Positions 59,821 through 64,000 of a stretch of DNA of 64,000 bases are shown piece by piece. The position numbers and the translations under genes were made by a program. The notes below the pieces were generated by a model that was given only the letters and a program-made list of their open reading frames with translations, did no database searches and was not told the DNA's origin. Every line of letters begins with the position of its first letter. Position 1 is the stretch's first letter. The stretch is from Acidimangrovimonas sediminis (GTDB lineage: Bacteria > Pseudomonadota > Alphaproteobacteria > Rhodobacterales > Rhodobacteraceae). The DNA lies in the NCBI RefSeq assembly GCF_002871005.1, contig NZ_PHSN01000008.1:1-64000 (forward strand). Direction: 5' to 3'.

Positions 59821-60744
59821 TCAGCGCTCCTTTGGGTCGAGGGCATCGCGCAGGCCGTCGCCCACGAAATAGAACCCGAAGAGGGTGATGATGAAGAAGA
59901 ACAGTGGGAAGGCCAGCTGCCACAGCGTACCATAGTTCATGGTGCCGGCGCCCTCCGAGATCAGCGCGCCCAGCGATGTCTGGGGTTCCTGCACGCCGAG
60001 GCCGAGGAACGAGATGAAGCTTTCCGTCAGGATCATCAGCGGCACCAGCAGCGTGGCAAACACCACCACGACACCCACGAGGTTGGGCAGGATGTGGCGG
60101 CGGATGATCGTCAGCGGCGGCACGCCGATGGCGCGCGCGGCCTCGACGTAATCGCGGTTCTTGAGTGTCAGTGTCTGCCCTCGCACGATCCGCGACATTT
60201 CCAGCCACGAGATCAGGCCGACGCCCACGAACAGCATGCCGATCGACCGGCCGTACATGACCAAGAGCAGGATCAGCACGAACATGTAGGGGATCGCCAG
60301 CAGGATATCGACGATGCGCATCATGACGCCGTCGACCCGGCCGCCGAAATAGCCCGCGATGGCGCCGTAGACCGTGCCCACGATCACCGCGATGGCCGAG
60401 CCGATGATACCGACGAGAAGCGAGATCTGCGTGCCCTGCACGGTGCGGGCGAAAAGGTCGCGGCCTAGGTCGTCCACGCCGAAGTAATGGCCGTTGCTGA
60501 GCGACGGCCCGGACAGGCTCGCGTCGCCCATCACGTTGTAGTCGATGTCGGAGTTGTTCCAGGCGGCGATGTAGTTGCCGAAGATCGCGAAGCAGACCAC
60601 GAAGATCAGCAGGCCGAGGCCCAGCAACGCCGCCTTGTTGCGAAAGAACCGCCGGCGTGCGTCAGCCCAGAGCGAGCGCCCGGCGACGTCGGGCTGGCTG
60701 GTCGCATCGGCGAGGGAATTCATCTTGGTTTCGTCGAAGACCAT
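59821..60744 (-). CDS. oppC: Oligopeptide ABC importer permease OppC
   Basis: The 307-residue permease contains the N-terminal membrane anchor and the coupling loop VEAARAIGVPPLTIIRRHILPNL (about residue 205) with six helices. ATG 60744 lies 4 bp after the oppB stop; an alternative at 60723 would shorten the tail, and an upstream one at 60798 would overlap oppB. It pairs with OppB. Confidence 0.88.
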   Translation of the reverse strand: MVFDETKMNSLADATSQPDVAGRSLWADARRRFFRNKAALLGLGLLIFVVCFAIFGNYIAAWNNSDIDYNVMGDASLSGPSLSNGHYFGVDDLGRDLFARTVQGTQISLLVGIIGSAIAVIVGTVYGAIAGYFGGRVDGVMMRIVDILLAIPYMFVLILLLVMYGRSIGMLFVGVGLISWLEMSRIVRGQTLTLKNRDYVEAARAIGVPPLTIIRRHILPNLVGVVVVFATLLVPLMILTESFISFLGLGVQEPQTSLGALISEGAGTMNYGTLWQLAFPLFFFIITLFGFYFVGDGLRDALDPKER

Positions 60745-60748
60745 GGGC

Positions 60749-61672
60749 TCAGTACCGGATTTTCGGGTCGATCCACGCGTAGAGGATATCGACGACAAGG
60801 TTGAAGAGGATGGTGAGGGTGCCCAGAAGGATCGTCACGCCCATCATCACCGCGTAGTCGCGGTTCAGCGCGCTGTCGACGAAGCTCTTGCCGATGCCGC
60901 CGGTCGAGAAATACACGTCCACGATCACCGAGCCGGTGATCATCGAGACGAAGGCCGGCCCGAGGTAGGACACCACCGGCACCAGTGCCGGTTTCAGCGC
61001 GTGGCGCAGGATCACCTTGCGGTTCGGCAGGCCCTTGGCCCGCGCGGTGCGGATGTGGTTCGATCCCAGCACGTCCAGCATCGAGGACCGGGTGATCCGC
61101 GTGATCGACGCCATGTAGGACGTCGACAGCGCGATCACCGGCAGGATCCAGAACCGCGGGTCGTGAAAGCTCCACCCGCCGCCGGGCAGCCAGTGCAGGC
61201 CGAGGGTGAAGATCAGCACCAGGATCGGCGCCATGACGAAGTTCGGCAGCACCTGCGCACCGATCGACAACCCCACGGCGCAATAATCCAGCCACGAGTT
61301 GCGCCGGATCGCCGAGGTGATGCCCAGGCCCACGCCCACTGCCACGGCGGCGATGAAGCTGAGGAACCCGTAGGTCAGGGTGACGGGGAAGCCCTGCGCG
61401 ATGATGTCGTTCACCGTGCGGTCCTTGTAGACGAAGGACGGGCCGAAATCGAAATGTGCCACGACCTGCCAGAGGTAATGCACGATCTGTTCCCAGAGCG
61501 GCAGATTCAGGCCGTACTTGGCATCGAGGTTCTTCATGATCTCGGGCGAGACCGCGCGCTCGGACGAGAACGGGTTCCCGGGCGCGAAATGCATCAGCAT
61601 GTAGGACACGATGATGAGGACCAGCAACGTCGGGATCGCGACGGCCAGCCGCTTGAGGATGTAGACGATCAT
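60749..61672 (-). CDS. oppB: Oligopeptide ABC importer permease OppB
   Basis: The 307-residue permease matches the OppB length, with the N-terminal IVYILKRLAVAIPTLLVLIIVSYML and coupling loop TARAKGLPNRKVILRHALKPALVP (about residue 200). ATG 61672 is used; TTG 61690 in the same frame has no ribosome binding site. A strong stem-loop separates it from oppA. Confidence 0.9.
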   Translation of the reverse strand: MIVYILKRLAVAIPTLLVLIIVSYMLMHFAPGNPFSSERAVSPEIMKNLDAKYGLNLPLWEQIVHYLWQVVAHFDFGPSFVYKDRTVNDIIAQGFPVTLTYGFLSFIAAVAVGVGLGITSAIRRNSWLDYCAVGLSIGAQVLPNFVMAPILVLIFTLGLHWLPGGGWSFHDPRFWILPVIALSTSYMASITRITRSSMLDVLGSNHIRTARAKGLPNRKVILRHALKPALVPVVSYLGPAFVSMITGSVIVDVYFSTGGIGKSFVDSALNRDYAVMMGVTILLGTLTILFNLVVDILYAWIDPKIRY

Positions 61673-61695
61673 CGGGGGGCTTTCGGTCAAGGGGC

Positions 61696-61724
61696 GGGCG
61701 CGGGCCCTGGATCGGCCCGCGCCC
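61696..61724 (-). promoter_or_regulatory. Stem-loop between oppA and oppB
   Basis: GGGCGCGGGCC (61696-61706) and GGCCCGCGCCC (61714-61724) form a perfect 11-bp GC stem with a 7-base loop, 23 bp after the oppA stop. Without a U-tract it is likely a processing or stability element that lets the binding protein be made in excess over the membrane subunits. Confidence 0.7.
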
Positions 61725-61746
61725 CTTCAGGTCATGTCGCGCGGGC

Positions 61747-63369
61747 TTATTTCGCCGTGCGGTACATGTCCTTCGCGTACCAGTAGTTCATCACGTTCTT
61801 GGTGAAGATACCCTTGATGTGCGGGTTGATCATGTCCGCCTTGGCATAGGCGTAGATCGGCGCCAGCGGCATGTCGTCGGCCAGGATCTTCGACGCCTTG
61901 GTGTAATCCGCCTGCGGATCCTTGGCGGTGGTCGAATCCTTCATCACCTTGTCGTACTCGGCGTTGTCCCACTGGCCCGAGTTCTGGTCCGACCAGGACA
62001 CGTTCACGTCGAGATAGGTGGAGGGCTCGTTGTAGTCTGCGCACCAGCCGACGCGGGCCACATCGAAGTCATGCTCCTTGTTGAGCTTGTCGAGGTAGAC
62101 CTTCCACTCGTAGTTGCTGAGGGTCGCCTGAACGCCAATCGCCTTCCAGAACTGCTGCACCGCGATCGCGATCTTCTTGTGATCCGACGAGGTGTTGTAG
62201 GTGATCGACAGCTTGAGCGGGTGGTCGGGGCCGTAGCCCGCCTCTTTCAGCAGCGCCTTGGCCTTCTTCATCCGCTCGGCCTCGGACCACTTGGCGTAGG
62301 GGATATCGGGCGCCTTGAAGCCCGCGGTGTCCCAGTGCGTCCAGGTATAGGCCGGTTTCTGACCGCCCTTGAGGATCTTGTTGACGATGATGTCGCGGTT
62401 GATGCCGTAGCTCAGCGCCTTGCGCACCCGCACGTCCTTGAGCGCCTTCGGGCCGTTCGGGCCGACGTTGAAGCGGTAGGCGTAGGTGCACGAATAGGGG
62501 TGCGAGGTCGCCTGGTTCGGGTATTCCTTCTTCAGGCGCGGGTACTGGCCGGCCGGGATCTGCACGCGGTCCAGCTCACCCGCCATGTAGCGACGCAGCG
62601 CCTGGTCGGTGTCCTGGATCGGGATCGCGGTGACCTGGGTCAGCGTGGTGTTCTTGGCGTCCCAATAGGTGTCGGACTTCACCATGACGATCTTGGCGCC
62701 GATGTCCCAGGTCTTCAGGGTGTAGGCGCCGTCGGTGACCATGTGTTCGGGCTTGGTCCAGTCGTCGCCGTATTTCTTCACCACCTTTTCCGGCACCGGG
62801 AAGGTGGTCGCGTTGGTCAGCATCTCGCGGAAGAAGGCGGTCGGCTTCGACAGCGTGACCTGCAGCGTGTGATCGTCCAGCGCCTTGACGCCCAGATCGG
62901 TCACCGGCTTCTTGCCGTTGACCACGTCATCGGCGTTCTCGAGGTTCATCAGCTGGATGTAATAGGCGTATTCCGACGCGGTCTTCGGGTTCGCCACGCG
63001 CTGCCAGCCATAGACGAAATCCTGCGCCGTCACCGGATCGCCGTTCGACCACTTGGCCTCCTTGCGCAGGTGGAAGGTATACACCTTCTTGTCCGCCGAC
63101 AGGTCGTAGCTGACGGCCAGCGCGGGGACGAGGTTGCCCTCGTTGTCCTGGTCGTAGAGACCTTCGAACAGCTGGAGAAGCATCTCGTTGCCCTCGACCG
63201 ACTGGTTCAGGTCGGGGTCGAGAGTCTTGATGTCGTCTTGCAACCAGTAGGTGTAGGTCTGATCCTTGGCCAGCTTGGTGCCGGCGGGAACATGGTCGGA
63301 CTGCGCCAATGCGGGGGCGGCCGCGGCCGCCGCAAGGGCGAGCGCGGAGAGCGCTGTGAGCGTTTTCAA
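61747..63369 (-). CDS. oppA: Oligopeptide-binding protein OppA
   Basis: The 540-residue exported protein (SBP_bac_5 family) captures peptides. TTG 63369 is the start because a consensus GGAGG sits 6 bases upstream and the signal peptide KTLTALSALALAAAAAAPALA follows; the longer ATG frame to 63573 adds no plausible signal. Family segments include DDIKTLDPDLNQSVEGNEML and the C-terminal LADDMPLAPIYAYAKADMI. It is first in oppABCDF. Confidence 0.93.
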   Translation of the reverse strand: MKTLTALSALALAAAAAAPALAQSDHVPAGTKLAKDQTYTYWLQDDIKTLDPDLNQSVEGNEMLLQLFEGLYDQDNEGNLVPALAVSYDLSADKKVYTFHLRKEAKWSNGDPVTAQDFVYGWQRVANPKTASEYAYYIQLMNLENADDVVNGKKPVTDLGVKALDDHTLQVTLSKPTAFFREMLTNATTFPVPEKVVKKYGDDWTKPEHMVTDGAYTLKTWDIGAKIVMVKSDTYWDAKNTTLTQVTAIPIQDTDQALRRYMAGELDRVQIPAGQYPRLKKEYPNQATSHPYSCTYAYRFNVGPNGPKALKDVRVRKALSYGINRDIIVNKILKGGQKPAYTWTHWDTAGFKAPDIPYAKWSEAERMKKAKALLKEAGYGPDHPLKLSITYNTSSDHKKIAIAVQQFWKAIGVQATLSNYEWKVYLDKLNKEHDFDVARVGWCADYNEPSTYLDVNVSWSDQNSGQWDNAEYDKVMKDSTTAKDPQADYTKASKILADDMPLAPIYAYAKADMINPHIKGIFTKNVMNYWYAKDMYRTAK

Positions 63370-63836
63370 ATTGAACCTCCGTTTGAAGGGGGCTTGGACG
63401 CGGCAGAACCCTCCCGCCCGCGCCGTGGGACGCCCCCCTTTGGTTTTGAAGAGGGCATCAACAGCGGGATGGTGGGCGAGGGCAAGACGTGACGCGACGT
63501 GGTTCACTTTGATTTGAGTGGCCCCGCAGGGCGTCGCCGGAAATTTGCAATGATGTTTCCCGGACGCCTTCACAGGCGAAAGAATACAAGCTTCTGACGT
63601 GCGGGTCAGGTCGGCGTCGGCGCGTGATTTTCAATTTCAGGTTGTGGTGATTCTCTCCGCCCCGGCCCGGAGGGAGCCCTGCCCGGGCTACGGTACAGGC
63701 GCCCCGGCAGGGCATCAGCCGACCGGTTCGCGCCCGGTGGCGCGGCGGGTGCGCGACGTTTGGCCGCCATTTCCCCCTTGGCCTTCGCGCCTGCGCGACA
63801 CATATAGGGCGCAACACGAGCCTAGAGGGGGATGAC
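63370..63836. other. Gap between divergent oppA and thioredoxin genes
   Basis: These 467 bp hold the promoters of both genes and one inverted repeat (GCCCTGCC 63676-63683 with GGCAGGGC 63706-63713, 22-base loop). No supported gene or recognisable riboswitch is seen; frames on the minus strand are antisense-like. Confidence 0.5.
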
Positions 63837-64000
63837 ATGATCGAACTCGGCACCGGGGCTGCGGCCGCCAACGCGCAGGGTGGGCAGGGCGCCTACGTCA
63901 AGGAAAGCAGCGAGCGGACGTTCATGGAGGACGTCATCGAGCTGTCCAAGGAAGTGCCCGTCGTCGTCGATTTCTGGGCCCCTTGGTGCGGACCGTGCAA
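63837..64000 (+). CDS. Thioredoxin-domain protein (YbbN/CnoX-like), 3' end cut
   Basis: The 54 codons present read from ATG 63837, with AGAGGGGG upstream, to the window edge. [15 protein letters not shown] carries the thioredoxin active site. The N-terminal extension before the fold (about 35 residues) fits the YbbN/CnoX-type co-chaperones of alphaproteobacteria, which continue into TPR repeats; the missing part is needed to decide. An earlier ATG at 63832 reads ATG-ACA-TGA and is not used. Confidence 0.75.
   Translation, partial: MIELGTGAAAANAQGGQGAYVKESSERTFMEDVIELSKEVPVVVDFWAPWCGPC

Noticed and set aside
60745-60798. Longer start for oppC
   Set aside because: It would overlap the oppB coding region. 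ATG 60744 just after the oppB stop fits the operon and family length.
61673-61690. TTG 61690 as the oppB start
   Set aside because: No ribosome binding site precedes it. ATG 61672 gives the family N-terminus.
63642-63780. Riboswitch upstream of the thioredoxin gene
   Set aside because: The inverted repeat at 63676-63713 has a 22-base loop and none of the conserved motifs of riboswitch classes I know. It is left as a plain repeat.

Overview
The window is a high-G+C alphaproteobacterial chromosome segment, almost certainly from Rhodobacteraceae (Rhodobacterales). The best evidence is a complete, collinear copy of the RcGTA-type gene transfer agent structural cluster (19.4-33.8 kb). Phosphatidylcholine synthase, a DUF1127 protein and a family of GC-rich intergenic repeats fit the same group.

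Layout. 1-1.6 kb is a lower-G+C patch of unrecognised genes: a gene truncated by the window edge, an unknown protein and a small XRE regulator, with several inverted repeats. 1.9-6.1 kb is a pqiAABC envelope lipid-transport operon with PqiA encoded as two overlapping genes. 6.1-16.5 kb is housekeeping: a truncated globin, ileS with a candidate isoleucine-rich leader peptide, DUF484-xerC, pcs, ogt with a LysR regulator, a DUF1127 protein, a small Hint protein, tRNA-Leu(TAG) and tig. 16.6-19.0 kb carries a small P-loop ATPase and a PAAR-lipase effector with a signal-peptide-bearing ankyrin partner, probably a type VI effector/immunity pair. 19.1-33.8 kb is the gene transfer agent operon: promoter, leader hairpin with U-tract, then terminase, portal, protease, capsid, adaptors, tail, tape measure, distal tail, hub, cell-wall peptidase and the giant tail-tip protein. 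34.0-38.6 kb is a nucleoside salvage operon (cdd-deoA-deoB-add-upp). 38.6-43.2 kb has a SPOR protein, a membrane protein resembling a dead M48 peptidase, and an acyl-CoA synthetase.

43.4-54.3 kb looks like a RutR-controlled system for reductive pyrimidine breakdown. It has an omega-amino acid:pyruvate aminotransferase, a RutR-like TetR regulator, an M20 carbamoyl-amino acid hydrolase, dihydropyrimidinase and an NMT1-type ABC importer. Three palindromes of the RutR type (TGACC-N4-GGTCA) lie upstream of the aminotransferase and between rutR and the hydrolase. Dihydropyrimidine dehydrogenase is not in the window.

54.5-57.5 kb has an MFS transporter, an exported protein of unknown role and exonuclease III. 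57.8-63.4 kb is an oppABCDF peptide importer on the minus strand, with a strong stem-loop between oppA and oppB. The right edge cuts a thioredoxin-domain (YbbN/CnoX-like) gene.

The most interesting signals are regulatory: a possibly leaderless peptide MTRASAIIQRITGPAL upstream of ileS, with a hairpin that could control access to the ileS ribosome binding site, and a promoter-terminator pair at the head of the gene transfer agent operon. All calls come from reading the sequence; no database search was run.
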